A stretch of DNA of 64,000 nt from Sulfurifustis variabilis (lineage in GTDB: Bacteria; Pseudomonadota; Gammaproteobacteria; Acidiferrobacterales; Sulfurifustaceae): assembly GCF_002355415.1 (NCBI RefSeq), contig NZ_AP014936.1, forward strand, positions 3,509,501 to 3,573,500. The letters run 5' to 3'. This document shows positions 17,764-27,340 of this stretch, piece by piece (position 1 is the stretch's first letter; each line of letters begins with the position of its first letter). Under the pieces are notes generated by a model. It was not told the origin of the DNA. It did no database searches and worked only from the letters and a program-made list of their open reading frames with translations. Both the position numbers and the translations under genes were made by a program.

Positions 17764-20700
17764 TCACCGGCCGCGCCCGCGCGCGAGCAGGGTGTCGATG
17801 TTCCTGAACAGCTCGTCTTCCTGATACGGCTTGCTCATGTACTCGTCGACGCCGAGTTCGAAGGCCCGGTTTCGGTGCTTCGCCCCGGCGCGCGAGGTGA
17901 TCATGATGATCGGGACGTGCTTGAGCCGCGACTCGGCGCGGATGCGGCTCGTGAGCTCGTAGCCGTCCATGCGCGGCATCTCGATGTCGACGAGCATGAT
18001 GTCGGGAACCCTGTCGCGCAGCTGTTCGACCGCGTCGACGCCGTCCTTCGCCACCATGACGTCGAAGCCGCGCTTCTGCAGGTGCTTGCCCGTGACCTTG
18101 CGCACCGTGAGCGAGTCGTCCACGACCATCACCACCGGGCGCTCGCGCACTTCTTCCTCGACCTGCGGGCGCTCGGCGCGGTGCTCCACGTGCAGGGTGT
18201 CGTCCGAGTACCAGAGCCCGGGCACGTCGAGGATCAGCACCACGCGGCCGTCACCCAGGATGGTGGCGCCGGCGAGGCCCTTGATCTCCGTCAGCTGGGG
18301 ACCGAGCTGCTTGATCACGATTTCGCGCGTGCCGCCGAGCCCGTCCACCTGGATCGCCACCTCGCGGTTGGCCGCGCGCGCGAGCAGGATCGGCACCTTG
18401 CGGCCCGTGGGCTCCCCGGCCGGAATACCGAGGCGGGCGCCGAGGTTCATGAACGGATACACCTCGTCGTTGTGATTGAGCAGCGGGTTCTTGCCGACCG
18501 AAAGGCGATGCAGCTGATCGAGGGGATACTCGATGATGTTCACCACCGACGACAGCGGTACCGCGAACTGCTGGTCGCCGACGTAGACCATGAGCGCCTG
18601 CGCGATCGACAGCGTGAGCGGCAGGCGGATCGTGAAGGTGGTTCCCTGGCCCCGCTCGGTCTCGACCGACATGGAGCCGCCGAGCTGCTTCACCTCGTTG
18701 TGCACGACGTCCATGCCGACGCCGCGCCCCGAGACGTGCGTGATCTTCTCGGCCGTCGAAAAGCCGGAGATCAGGATGAACTGCAGGATCTCGTCGTCCG
18801 ACAGGCTCGCGTCGGCGGACATCAGGCCGCGCTCGATGGCCTTCGCGCGGATCCGGGCGGTGTCCATTCCGGCGCCGTCGTCCGAGAACCGGATGACGAC
18901 CTCACTGCCCTCCTGCGCGGTCGCAATCGTGATCGTTCCACCCGCGGGCTTGCCCTTGCGGACGCGCTCGCCCTCCGGCTCGATGCCGTGGTCGAGGCTG
19001 TTGCGGATCATGTGCTCGAACGGTCCGATCATGCGCTCGAGCACGGTACGGTCGATCTGCACGTCGCTGCCCGCGAAGACGAGCTCCGCGCGTTTGCCGA
19101 GCTCGCGCGCCGTCTGGCGCACGATGTGTCGCAGGCGGCCGGCCTGGGTCGAGAACTCGACCATGCGCGTGCGCATCAGGCCTTCCTGCAGCTCGGTGTT
19201 GATGCGCGCCTGCATCGCGAGCACGGTCTCGGCCTCGCCGACGAAGTTCCCCATGTTCATCTGGATCGTCGTCAGGTCGTGCAGGCTCTCGGTCAGCTGA
19301 CGCGAGAGCTGCTGCAGCCGCGAGAAACGGTCGAACTCGAGCGGGTCGAAGTCGGGCGCGCCCTCGTCCTGCTGCTCGAGCCGATACAGAATCTGCGACT
19401 CCGACTGGATCTCGAGCTCGCGCAGCTGCTCCCTGAAACGGGAGACGTTGCTCGAAAGCTCCGAAAGGTTGTCGCGGAAGCCGTAGATCTGCTGTTCCAT
19501 GCGGGCGCGGGCGATCGAGACCTCGCCCGCGTAGTTCACGAGATTGTTGAGCAGGTCGGTGTTGACGCGAATCTGGCCCCGGCGCTCGCGGCGGTCGGGC
19601 CAGGCATCCGGCGAGGCTTCCGCCTCGCGGCGGTCGATGTGCGCCTCCGTGTCCGGCTCGTCCGACGCGCGTTGGGCTTCGGGCACGAAGCCGGGGGCAC
19701 CCGACGGAGAACCGGCCGGCTCCGCACGGTCCCGGGGCGCCTCCGGCGGGGCGACGGGCGCGGTGACGGCGGCAGGCGGCCGGCCCGAGGCAAAGGCAGC
19801 GAGCCGGGCATCGAGCGAATCCGTCCCCACCGCCGGTTCGCCGCCCGCGATGCGATCGAGCATCGCGACGAGGACGTCGTGCGTCTCTTCGAGCAGGTCG
19901 AAGAGCTCGGCGCTCGCCGGCACCGCCCGGTTCTCCACGTGCTGGAGCAGCGTTTCGGTCGTGTGGCTCACCTGGCCCATGCTCATCACGCCGGCCATGC
20001 GCGCGCCGCCCTTCAGGGTGTGCAGCGCGCGCTTGAGATCGAGCACCACGCCCGTGTCTTCGGGAGCCGCGCGCCACGCGCGCAGCGCCTGCTCCACGGC
20101 GGCGAGAATGTCGGTCGCTTCCTCGCGGAAGATCTCGAAGAGCTCGGGATCGATCTGGTCGGCAACCGCCGCGCGCGCGCCCTCGGCCGACGGAGCGGCC
20201 GGCGTCGACCTCGGCCTCGACGGGGCGGGATGCCGCTCCTGCGGTGCCGCGGTGTCCGCCGCCGTGGCGACGGGATCGGGCGACGGGGCAGGCTCCGGGG
20301 GCGGTTCGTCCGCGCCCGACGGCGCGATCAGCTCGATCTCCTCGGCGTCGACCGGGATGGAGGAATCCGGCTCGCTCGGCCGCGGCCGCTCGAGCGCGAC
20401 GAACGCGTCGTGCTCGCGGCGGGCCGTCTGGGTGATTTCGGCAAAGCGGCCGGCGAGATGGTCCCCGGCGCCGCTGTCGTTCAGCGCGGCGACGAGCTCC
20501 GCCACGACGTCGGCGAAGCGGTCGAGCATGTCCAGGTGCGCGCCGGCGAGCGGAACCGATTCGGCGCTCATGACGTGGAACAGCTTCTCGGTCTCGGCGC
20601 ACGCCTCCGCCATCATGCGGATGCCGAGCGAACGGGCGTTGCCCTGCAGCGTGTGGATCGATCGGGTGAGCGCGGGCGATACGAGGCAGGCGCCCGCCTG

Positions 20701-23349
20701 GCGGCACGCCGCGGTTTCCTTGCGAATGGTCGCGAGGTGGCCGCGCGCCTCGTTCGTGAAAATCTCGAGCAGCGTTCCGTCGAGCTTCGGAAGGGCATCG
20801 GTCTGGCCCGCGTCCGGGGACTTCGCGGCCGCCGTTGCCTTCGCCTTCGCTGCGGGCGCGGGCGGCGTTCCGCCCACGAGCGCGTGCGCCTCGCCGCGCA
20901 GAGCCTCGATATCCACGGCAGGCGCCGGCCCGCCCTCGAGCTGGGCCACCATCTCGGGCAGCACCGCCTGGGCGCGCTCGAGCACATCGATGACGGCGGG
21001 CGACACCGTGATCTTCCCGTCGCGAAGGTGGTTGAGCATGTTCTCGATTGCCCACGCGAGCTCGGCCACCTCGGACGCGCCCACCATGCGACCGCTGCCC
21101 TTCAGCGTATGAAAACCCCGGCGCAGCTCGGCGAGCGCACCCTGGTTTCCGTGGTCCTGGCTCCAGCGCGCGTACTCCCGCGTGACGTTGCCGAGCACGT
21201 CGCGCGCATCCTCGATGAAGATCTGCATGATCTCATCGTCGAAATCGTCGTCTTCGCCGGCCGGCGGGGCGGTCTTCGCCGTCGCCGCGGCGGGCGCGGG
21301 CGCCACGTTGGCCGGCCGCTCGGTACGCCCGGCCGGCGCCTCGCGGCTCAGGGTCTCGAACGAAGCGAGCAGCGTGGCCCGCACCTCGTCGGACAGCTGG
21401 TCGGGATCTTCGGAGACGATGGCGATCAAGCGGCTCATCTCGGCCGCGATCCGCGCGGCCTTCTCGCCGTCGGCTCGGCTGCGGGAAAGGCCGGCGAGCG
21501 CGCCCTCCAGGGCCTTGCGACTGGCCGCCTCGCCGGGTCGATCGAGCCACTCCTTCAGGGCGGCGCGCGGGTCGGCCGGGGGCGGGGACGCGGCGGAGGC
21601 CGGTCGAGACCGGCCTTCGACCGCGGTGGCGATCTCGCCGAGCGCGCTCTCGATCAAACCGTCGATGTTGCGGCGCCCGGCGCGCAGGCCCTCGAGGTAG
21701 GCGCCGATACTGCCGATACACACGGCAAAGGCGTCGAGCAGCGCGGGATCCACCCGCATCTCGCCGCGCCGCATCGTTTCGACGTGCCCGCGCGTCACGC
21801 GCGCGAGCTCGACCGCCCGCTCCAGACCGAGAATCTGCAGCGCACCCTCGATCTGACCGAGCTGCCGCGGGATCTCGTCGAGCCGTTCGAGCTGCGTGGT
21901 GGCGGCCGCGAACGACTCCAGCGCCTCCTCGATGCGGCCGAGATTCACGCCCACTTCGTTGCCGACCACGCTGAGCAGCTGGTTGAACTCGGTTTCGGTG
22001 AGCTCGGCGTCGCTGACCTCGATGCCGTCCGACGAGGGCACGGCGTCGGGCGCATGCAGCGCACGCAACGCCTGCATGGCCTGGTCGATCTGCTTCCGCC
22101 AGTCCGCGGCCGATCGGTGCATGTCGCGCGCGCTGTTCTCCACGAGCAGGAGCGCCTGCGCCATCGGCATCGCGGCCCTTTCCGGCTCCTCGATCCGGCC
22201 GCCCGCGAGCGCCCGGCACGCAGCCGAGAGCTCCTCGAGCAGATCCTTGAGCAGGGGCACCCCGAGCATCTCGAGGGTGCCCGCCATCTTGTGCAGGAGG
22301 TCGAGGAGCGGCGCGAGCGCGGCTTCGTCGGTCCGGCGGGAATCGAAGGCCGCAGCGAGCCTGTCCTGCGCCTGCTCGATCTCCTTGCCGAGCACCTTCG
22401 CGACCGACTCGAGCACCTCCGGCGAGGGCAAGTCGAGTCGCTCGTCCTCCGCTGGCGCGAGCAGGGAGTCGAGCGCGAAGGCGCGCTTGAGCTGCTCGAC
22501 CTGCGGTCCGCCGGGGCCGGCCTGCGCGATCTCGTACAGCAGTGCGCGCACGAGCGCCTCGGACGTGCCCCGCAGCAGCGAGCGCTCGGCGCCGTCGACG
22601 ACCTTCTTCACCTGCTGATCGATGCGCGCCAGATGCTTCTTGCGCTCGGGCGTCACGGGCAGCGCGCCGTCGATCATGCCCTCGAGCAGGCCGCCTGCGA
22701 CCCAGAACAGCTGCTCGACGAGGCCCAGGTTCGCCTTCGCCTGCAGCTCCGCGATCACGCCGGCGATCGTGCGCAGCGGCTCCTTGCCGTCCGGTTCCCG
22801 AAGGAAATCGAGAAGCGCGGCCTGGTAGGTGGACCGAAGCTTCCTGGCCAGGGCCGCGTACTCCGCGTCCGACAGACGTTCCCGCGGCCCGCCCGGCGCC
22901 GGCGGCCGGACGGAGAGGTCAGGCTGGAACAGCTCGAACTCGGCGAGCGGCTCGGCCTTGCGCCGGGCCCGCATCTCGTTGATCAGCGGAAGGTGCTTGA
23001 GCGGGACATCGGCGTGCCCGAACTGCAGCCGCGCGAGGTAATCGGGAAGGATCAGGATACCGCGCGTGAGGACGTCGAGCACCTCGTTCGTGACTTCGAC
23101 CTTCTCGTCGAGCACGGCCTCCGCCAGGGCCTCGACCTCGCGCGCCATGAAGGCCGCGCCGTCGAGCTCGACCATCAGCAGGGTACCGACGACCTGGTGC
23201 AGGTGCGTGATGCAGAACCGCAGCCGCGTGCGGTCGGAGGGGTTTTCGACGAACTCCTCCAGCGCGAGCCGCGCCTGCTTCAGGCTCTCGTCGATCTCGT
23301 TCTTGACCCAGCCCAGGGTGCTCGGGTCGACTTTGCGGAACGTGCTCAC
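17764..23349 (-). CDS. chpA: Chemosensory hybrid histidine kinase ChpA of the type IV pilus system
   Basis: Giant CheA-like kinase of 1861 residues that controls type IV pilus twitching and surface sensing. Histidine-phosphotransfer-like modules are recognisable near residue 50 (THLHQVVG), 355 (LLHKMAGTLEMLG), 746 (FHTLKGSGRMVG), 900 (IHTLQGNARSLG) and 1111 (LHTLKGGARMAG). Then come the dimerisation segment, the ATPase domain (HMIRNSLDHG near 1451, FSDDGAGMD), a CheW domain from about 1585 (QQFAVPLSSVVNIIEYPL) and a C-terminal receiver with LVDIEMPRMDGYE near 1786 and the lysine in YMSKPYQEDE. It starts with GTG. Proline/alanine linkers separate modules. It lies downstream of pilJ, as in Pseudomonas, but pilK is absent. 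Confidence 0.95.
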   Translation of the reverse strand: MSTFRKVDPSTLGWVKNEIDESLKQARLALEEFVENPSDRTRLRFCITHLHQVVGTLLMVELDGAAFMAREVEALAEAVLDEKVEVTNEVLDVLTRGILILPDYLARLQFGHADVPLKHLPLINEMRARRKAEPLAEFELFQPDLSVRPPAPGGPRERLSDAEYAALARKLRSTYQAALLDFLREPDGKEPLRTIAGVIAELQAKANLGLVEQLFWVAGGLLEGMIDGALPVTPERKKHLARIDQQVKKVVDGAERSLLRGTSEALVRALLYEIAQAGPGGPQVEQLKRAFALDSLLAPAEDERLDLPSPEVLESVAKVLGKEIEQAQDRLAAAFDSRRTDEAALAPLLDLLHKMAGTLEMLGVPLLKDLLEELSAACRALAGGRIEEPERAAMPMAQALLLVENSARDMHRSAADWRKQIDQAMQALRALHAPDAVPSSDGIEVSDAELTETEFNQLLSVVGNEVGVNLGRIEEALESFAAATTQLERLDEIPRQLGQIEGALQILGLERAVELARVTRGHVETMRRGEMRVDPALLDAFAVCIGSIGAYLEGLRAGRRNIDGLIESALGEIATAVEGRSRPASAASPPPADPRAALKEWLDRPGEAASRKALEGALAGLSRSRADGEKAARIAAEMSRLIAIVSEDPDQLSDEVRATLLASFETLSREAPAGRTERPANVAPAPAAATAKTAPPAGEDDDFDDEIMQIFIEDARDVLGNVTREYARWSQDHGNQGALAELRRGFHTLKGSGRMVGASEVAELAWAIENMLNHLRDGKITVSPAVIDVLERAQAVLPEMVAQLEGGPAPAVDIEALRGEAHALVGGTPPAPAAKAKATAAAKSPDAGQTDALPKLDGTLLEIFTNEARGHLATIRKETAACRQAGACLVSPALTRSIHTLQGNARSLGIRMMAEACAETEKLFHVMSAESVPLAGAHLDMLDRFADVVAELVAALNDSGAGDHLAGRFAEITQTARREHDAFVALERPRPSEPDSSIPVDAEEIELIAPSGADEPPPEPAPSPDPVATAADTAAPQERHPAPSRPRSTPAAPSAEGARAAVADQIDPELFEIFREEATDILAAVEQALRAWRAAPEDTGVVLDLKRALHTLKGGARMAGVMSMGQVSHTTETLLQHVENRAVPASAELFDLLEETHDVLVAMLDRIAGGEPAVGTDSLDARLAAFASGRPPAAVTAPVAPPEAPRDRAEPAGSPSGAPGFVPEAQRASDEPDTEAHIDRREAEASPDAWPDRRERRGQIRVNTDLLNNLVNYAGEVSIARARMEQQIYGFRDNLSELSSNVSRFREQLRELEIQSESQILYRLEQQDEGAPDFDPLEFDRFSRLQQLSRQLTESLHDLTTIQMNMGNFVGEAETVLAMQARINTELQEGLMRTRMVEFSTQAGRLRHIVRQTARELGKRAELVFAGSDVQIDRTVLERMIGPFEHMIRNSLDHGIEPEGERVRKGKPAGGTITIATAQEGSEVVIRFSDDGAGMDTARIRAKAIERGLMSADASLSDDEILQFILISGFSTAEKITHVSGRGVGMDVVHNEVKQLGGSMSVETERGQGTTFTIRLPLTLSIAQALMVYVGDQQFAVPLSSVVNIIEYPLDQLHRLSVGKNPLLNHNDEVYPFMNLGARLGIPAGEPTGRKVPILLARAANREVAIQVDGLGGTREIVIKQLGPQLTEIKGLAGATILGDGRVVLILDVPGLWYSDDTLHVEHRAERPQVEEEVRERPVVMVVDDSLTVRKVTGKHLQKRGFDVMVAKDGVDAVEQLRDRVPDIMLVDIEMPRMDGYELTSRIRAESRLKHVPIIMITSRAGAKHRNRAFELGVDEYMSKPYQEDELFRNIDTLLARGRGR

Positions 23350-23379
23350 CGGATCAATCGAATTCTTGTTTCCGACTCC

Positions 23380-23400
23380 CCTTCCCCGTCAGGGGGAAGG
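23380..23400. repeat. CCTTCCCC/GGGGAAGG hairpin between pilJ and chpA
   Basis: A perfect 8-bp inverted repeat with a 5-base loop in the 164-base gap between pilJ and chpA. It could reduce read-through or stabilise the pilJ mRNA end; no U-tract follows on the minus strand. It resembles the hairpin at 4163-4187. Confidence 0.5.
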
Positions 23401-23513
23401 ATGGGTAGGTTCACCGGCGGCCTTCCGCCGTGGTCTCCGGCCGGCTGCGCCCCTTCGGGCCGGGGCGCGCCCGCGGCCCGATGCCCGCCCTCCGGCCGGC
23501 GGAGCGACCGGCC

Positions 23514-25628
23514 TCACGCCGGCAGCTTGAAGCCGGACACCGATGCCTGCAGCTCGCGGGCGAGATCCGACAGCTTGCCGATCGATTCCGCCGTCTGGCG
23601 ACTGCCCGCCGACGTCATCTGCGTCGTCTCCTGAATCTTCGCCATGCTGGTCGATACCGTCGTCGCCGTCTCGGACTGCCGGTAGGCGTCGCGCGCGATC
23701 GACACGATCAGGGTCGAGAGCTGCTCGGACACCGATTCGATCTCGCCGAGCGCCTGACCGGCGGCGTCGGCCAGGCGCGTCGTCTCGACCACGCCGTGGG
23801 TCGCCTGCTCCATCGACGCGACCGCCTCGTTCGTGTCCGCCTGAATCGTTTTCACGAGGTCGGCGATCTGCTTGGTCGCCTCGGCGGAACGTTCCGCGAG
23901 GCGCTGCACTTCGTCCGCCACCACCGCGAAGCCGCGGCCCGCCTCGCCGGCCATCGCCGCCTGGATCGCCGCGTTGAGCGAAAGGATGTTGGTCTGCTCG
24001 GCGATGTCGTTGATGAGCTCGACGATTTCACCGATCTGCTGCGAGCTCTCGCCCAGACGCTTGATGCGCTTCGCCGTCTCCTGGATCTGCTCGCGCATCT
24101 GGTCCATACCGTGAATCGTGTTCTGCACCGCTTCCGATCCGCGCTTCGCCGTCTGCACCGAGCCCTGCGCCACTTCGGCCGACTTCTCCGCGCTCTTCGA
24201 CATGTCCTCCATCGATCGGGCCATGGTCTTCACGCGCTCGGTCGTCTCGGTGATCTGCGCCGCCTGCTTGAGGGCCGCCTCGGTGAGCTCGGTCGCCGTC
24301 TGGCGGGAGTGCTCGGACGCCACCGCCACCTGCTGCGCCGCGCTCTTGATGCGGGCGACGAGGTTTCTCATCTCGCGCACCGCATAGTTGATCGAGTCCG
24401 CGATCGCGCCCGTGATCTGCTCGGTCACCTCCGGCTGAATCGTCAGGTCGCCGTCGGCGAGGTCGCCCATTTCGTCGAGCAGCTTGAGAATCGAATCCTG
24501 CGTGATGCGGTTCTGCTCGGCGCTCGCCTGCGCGCGCTGGCGGGCATCGGCGATCAGCCGGTAGCCCAGGAGCCCGAGGAAGAGGAGGGCCACCGCGCCG
24601 AGCACCACCGTCGCGATCTGCATGACCGCGCGGCCGGCGGCGAGGCCGGTGTAGGTATCGACCAGCTCGCGCGAGGTCTTGAGGAGCGGGTCGGACTGCT
24701 CGAACACCTGCTGGCTCGCGCGCTGGGACACGAACAGCTCGGCGGCGCTGCCGAGAATGCCTTCGACGTGCGCGCTCATTTCGGCGAAGATCTCGGAGGC
24801 CTCGTCGAGCTTCGGTTTGAGCGACGGCGGGACGACGCCGCGCAGGCGCGCCTCGGTGTCCTTGAAGAGCTTCGCGTCCTTCCCGAACTGGGCCGCCGCG
24901 ACCGCGGCCTCGTTGCCGCCCTGGGCGAAGAGGTTCACGTCCTTCGCGATACGCTGCGAGAGCATGCCCTGGCGGCCGGCGATGTAGAGGTGCTCCTGCT
25001 TCATGCCCGCCGCCGCGCCGAGCTCCACGATCTCGTCGGACACCGCGAGCAGCAGCGGCGCCATCTGGTTGATCGCGAGCACGTGATCGTGCATCGCGAA
25101 CAGCGACTTCTCCTGTCCCAGAATCTGGTCGACGTGGGCGCGCATGCCCTCGTTGGGCTTCGGCGACCACATCTTGATGACGGCGCTGAGCGCTCCGGTC
25201 GTCTCGGCGGGGCTTGCCGGGATGTTCTGCGCCGGGTTGCCGTTCTTGAGCGTGTTCACGATCTGGTCGAAGCGGTCGCGCGAGTCCTTGAGCGTCTTGA
25301 ACGCCACCGGCTGACCCAGCACGGCTTCCCGCGCGTCCTTCGCCAGGCGCTGCGAGAGCATGAGGAGCTGCGAGGACTGCTCGATGTACTTGGACTCGTC
25401 CTCGGCGCGCTGCGCGTTGATGAACATCAGCCACACGACGGCGATGATCGAAAGGACCAGCCCCGCGAGGAGGAACGGCAGTCCGCCCGCGAGGCCCTTG
25501 AAACCGCTCGCGAACGATGCGCGTTCAGGGGCGGCCGCGACGGCGGGGTCCGCCATCCGGTCGTCCGCCAGGTCGATCACGTCTTCCGACGGCTGGTCGA
25601 TCAGGTTGCCTTTTATTGCTCTTGCCAT
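23514..25628 (-). CDS. pilJ: Type IV pilus methyl-accepting chemotaxis protein PilJ
   Basis: Receptor of 704 residues feeding the Chp system. The ATG at 25628 begins [13 protein letters not shown] cytosolic N-terminus precedes one transmembrane helix (about 48-70, [19 protein letters not shown]); the periplasmic region is of PilJ type with repeated [13 protein letters not shown]-like helices; a second transmembrane helix is near 338-360. A HAMP-like linker and a long signalling coiled coil follow, with the hairpin tip in [20 protein letters not shown] and the conserved [18 protein letters not shown]. The ligand is probably pilin, by analogy with P. aeruginosa. It lies between pilI and chpA. 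Confidence 0.95.
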   Translation of the reverse strand: MARAIKGNLIDQPSEDVIDLADDRMADPAVAAAPERASFASGFKGLAGGLPFLLAGLVLSIIAVVWLMFINAQRAEDESKYIEQSSQLLMLSQRLAKDAREAVLGQPVAFKTLKDSRDRFDQIVNTLKNGNPAQNIPASPAETTGALSAVIKMWSPKPNEGMRAHVDQILGQEKSLFAMHDHVLAINQMAPLLLAVSDEIVELGAAAGMKQEHLYIAGRQGMLSQRIAKDVNLFAQGGNEAAVAAAQFGKDAKLFKDTEARLRGVVPPSLKPKLDEASEIFAEMSAHVEGILGSAAELFVSQRASQQVFEQSDPLLKTSRELVDTYTGLAAGRAVMQIATVVLGAVALLFLGLLGYRLIADARQRAQASAEQNRITQDSILKLLDEMGDLADGDLTIQPEVTEQITGAIADSINYAVREMRNLVARIKSAAQQVAVASEHSRQTATELTEAALKQAAQITETTERVKTMARSMEDMSKSAEKSAEVAQGSVQTAKRGSEAVQNTIHGMDQMREQIQETAKRIKRLGESSQQIGEIVELINDIAEQTNILSLNAAIQAAMAGEAGRGFAVVADEVQRLAERSAEATKQIADLVKTIQADTNEAVASMEQATHGVVETTRLADAAGQALGEIESVSEQLSTLIVSIARDAYRQSETATTVSTSMAKIQETTQMTSAGSRQTAESIGKLSDLARELQASVSGFKLPA

Positions 25629-25650
25629 AATCCACCTCTTGTCGAATGTG

Positions 25651-26193
25651 CTAGGCCGCCACGTGCCTGAACGTCGCGCTCTCGGCGAGCGCCTGAATGT
25701 CGAACACACCCCAAAGCACGTTGTCGCGCAGGAATGCGCCGTTCACGTGCGTCATGACCGGGTCATCCACTCCGGACAGCTTTTGCCGCTCCGTGTCCTC
25801 GTCGAAGTGCCGCAGTCCCAGCACCTCGTTGACCAGCAGCCCCGCATGGAGACCGGGAACGTTGATCACCAGCAGCCGCGCCCGGTCGTCCTTGAAGACC
25901 GGCGGCTTGCCGAAGTATTCGGGCAGGTCGACGATCGTGATCAGGTTGCCGCGCACGTTCGCCACGCCCTTCACCCACCCCTTCGTGCCCGGAACCCATG
26001 TCATGTCGGGGCACGGCAGCACCTCGAGCACCTGGTCCAGCGGCGCGAGCAGCTGGATGTCCTCGAGCCGGAATCCGACCCCGGACCACAGTACCGCCGC
26101 CTGCACCTCCTGCGGCAGCCCGGGCCCACGCTCGATGCTTTCCCGCTGGATCTTGCGCAGGAGCGCGAGCGGATCCTGTCCGGAGCGAGACAC
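25651..26193 (-). CDS. pilI: Type IV pilus CheW-like adaptor PilI
   Basis: A 180-residue CheW-family coupling protein linking PilJ to ChpA. Features: a leading helical extension ([13 protein letters not shown]), [40 protein letters not shown] (the conserved GV-N-RG-I-V-DL pattern), [20 protein letters not shown] and a last FDIQALAES. It begins with a GTG at 26193 that directly follows the TAG stop of pilH, so translation is probably coupled. It lies 22 bases upstream of the pilJ start, within a pilG-pilH-pilI-pilJ-chpA run on the minus strand. Confidence 0.93.
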   Translation of the reverse strand: MSRSGQDPLALLRKIQRESIERGPGLPQEVQAAVLWSGVGFRLEDIQLLAPLDQVLEVLPCPDMTWVPGTKGWVKGVANVRGNLITIVDLPEYFGKPPVFKDDRARLLVINVPGLHAGLLVNEVLGLRHFDEDTERQKLSGVDDPVMTHVNGAFLRDNVLWGVFDIQALAESATFRHVAA

Positions 26194-26556
26194 CTAGAGC
26201 GCCTTCAGTTTCTCGATGAGAAGCTTTTCGGTGATCGGCTTGACGAGATAATCCTTGGCGCCCTGTCGCAGGCCCCAGGCCTTGTCCGTCTCCTGCCCCT
26301 TGGTCGAGCAGATGATCACCGGAATGGACGAGGTCTCCGGGTCCTTCGTGATCGAGCGGGTCGCTTCGAATCCGCTCATCCCCGGCATGACGATGTCCAT
26401 GAGAATCAGGTCGGGCTTCTCCTTCTTGGCCTTGGCGATGCCTTCCTCGCCGTTCGCCGCGGTGGACACGGAGTAGCCGTGCTTCTTGAGCATCTCGCTC
26501 AGCAGGTGCGTATCGGTCGCGGAGTCGTCGACGACCAGGACGTTCTTGATTGCCAT
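26194..26556 (-). CDS. pilH: Type IV pilus response regulator PilH
   Basis: Single-domain receiver of 120 residues. The acidic pair is in VLVVDDSATD, the phospho-acceptor is Asp54 in LILMDIVMPGM, then come IICSTKGQETDKAW and the lysine in DYLVKPIT. In P. aeruginosa PilH is a phosphate sink or retraction-side regulator of the Chp system. This sequence keeps the stand-alone CheY architecture with no output domain. Its stop touches the pilI start. pilG lies 52 bases upstream. Confidence 0.95.
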   Translation of the reverse strand: MAIKNVLVVDDSATDTHLLSEMLKKHGYSVSTAANGEEGIAKAKKEKPDLILMDIVMPGMSGFEATRSITKDPETSSIPVIICSTKGQETDKAWGLRQGAKDYLVKPITEKLLIEKLKAL

Positions 26557-26608
26557 ATGCCTGCTCCCGTTGTGTGTTTGTGCCTCGGCCCCGACGCCTT
26601 CCGGGCGC

Positions 26609-26974
26609 TCAGTGCACGTACTTGTTGATCACGTCGATCAGCTCTTCCTGCGTGAAGGGCTTGTTGACGTGCTCCTCGGAGCCGGCAATGCGCCCCCGGG
26701 CCCGATCGAACAGCCCGTCCTTGCTCGACAGCATGATGACGGGCGTGTCGCGAAATCGCTTGTTGTTCTTGATCAGCTGGCAGGTCTGGTACCCGTCCAG
26801 CCTCGGCATCATGATGTCCACGAAAATGATGTCCGGCAGGTTGTCCGTGATCATCGACATGGCCTCGAACCCGTCCGACGCGGTGTACACCTCGTAGCCC
26901 GCTTTCTTGAGCAGGGCTTCCGCGGTCCGCCGGATCGTGTTGCTGTCGTCAATGATCATTACCTTGATACCCAC
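26609..26974 (-). CDS. pilG: Type IV pilus response regulator PilG
   Basis: A CheY-like receiver of 121 residues that heads the Chp gene series and in Pseudomonas promotes pilus extension and cAMP signalling. The start is a GTG at 26974 preceded by GGAGGG. Residues: the acidic pair in MIIDDSNTIRR, phosphorylated Asp53 in IIFVDIMMPRLDGYQ, PVIMLSSKDGLFD and the lysine in HVNKPFTQEE. There is no output domain. The upstream 366-base region is shared with the divergent gshA gene. Confidence 0.95.
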   Translation of the reverse strand: MGIKVMIIDDSNTIRRTAEALLKKAGYEVYTASDGFEAMSMITDNLPDIIFVDIMMPRLDGYQTCQLIKNNKRFRDTPVIMLSSKDGLFDRARGRIAGSEEHVNKPFTQEELIDVINKYVH

Positions 26975-27340
26975 GCGATCGCACCCTCCGAGCTTGAAGC
27001 GGCAACGGGACTACAGGGACGACGCGCGGGCCGTGACGCGTTCCGGCGCCCTGCGATGTAATTTCTGCAATGAGTCGCCTATCGTGATGAATCTGTTAGC
27101 ACACAGACCGCACTAAATCTATGCATCGGCCCAACGTGCGGTCTTTCTGAAAACTATAGACCATGCTCCATTTCGCGCTCCGGGCGCCCCTGGGACGACG
27201 TTCGAGCGCGCCCCGAAGCCGGGCCCCGGGCCGCGGCAGCCTACTGGGCTGCATGATCTATGCCAGCCCTCCTCGTCTGGCCCGCCTACCCCCGAACATA
27301 TATGCTTTCGCGTCCGCCACCCCGGTGTCGCTCCGATTCG
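26975..27340. other. Divergent pilG/gshA intergenic region
   Basis: 366 bases without a gene, holding the promoters of pilG (minus) and gshA (plus). It includes an AT-richer patch around 27085-27170 and the inverted repeat described at 27105-27144. An in-frame ATG at 27302 could extend gshA, but the residues added are not conserved-looking. I see no riboswitch or tRNA. Confidence 0.45.
27105..27144. repeat. Perfect 9-bp inverted repeat in the pilG/gshA promoter region
   Basis: AGACCGCAC (27105-27113) and GTGCGGTCT (27136-27144), separated by 22 bases. Arms two helical turns apart suggest a binding site for a dimeric regulator; a long-loop RNA hairpin is the alternative. The right arm is followed by TTCTGAAAACTATAG, which could include a -10-like TATAGA. 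Confidence 0.45.

Noticed and set aside
17875-23634. Open frame of 1919 codons on the plus strand opposite chpA
   Set aside because: The product is Arg/His/Leu-rich without domains and mirrors the codon bias of chpA; it is a composition artefact of GC-rich DNA.
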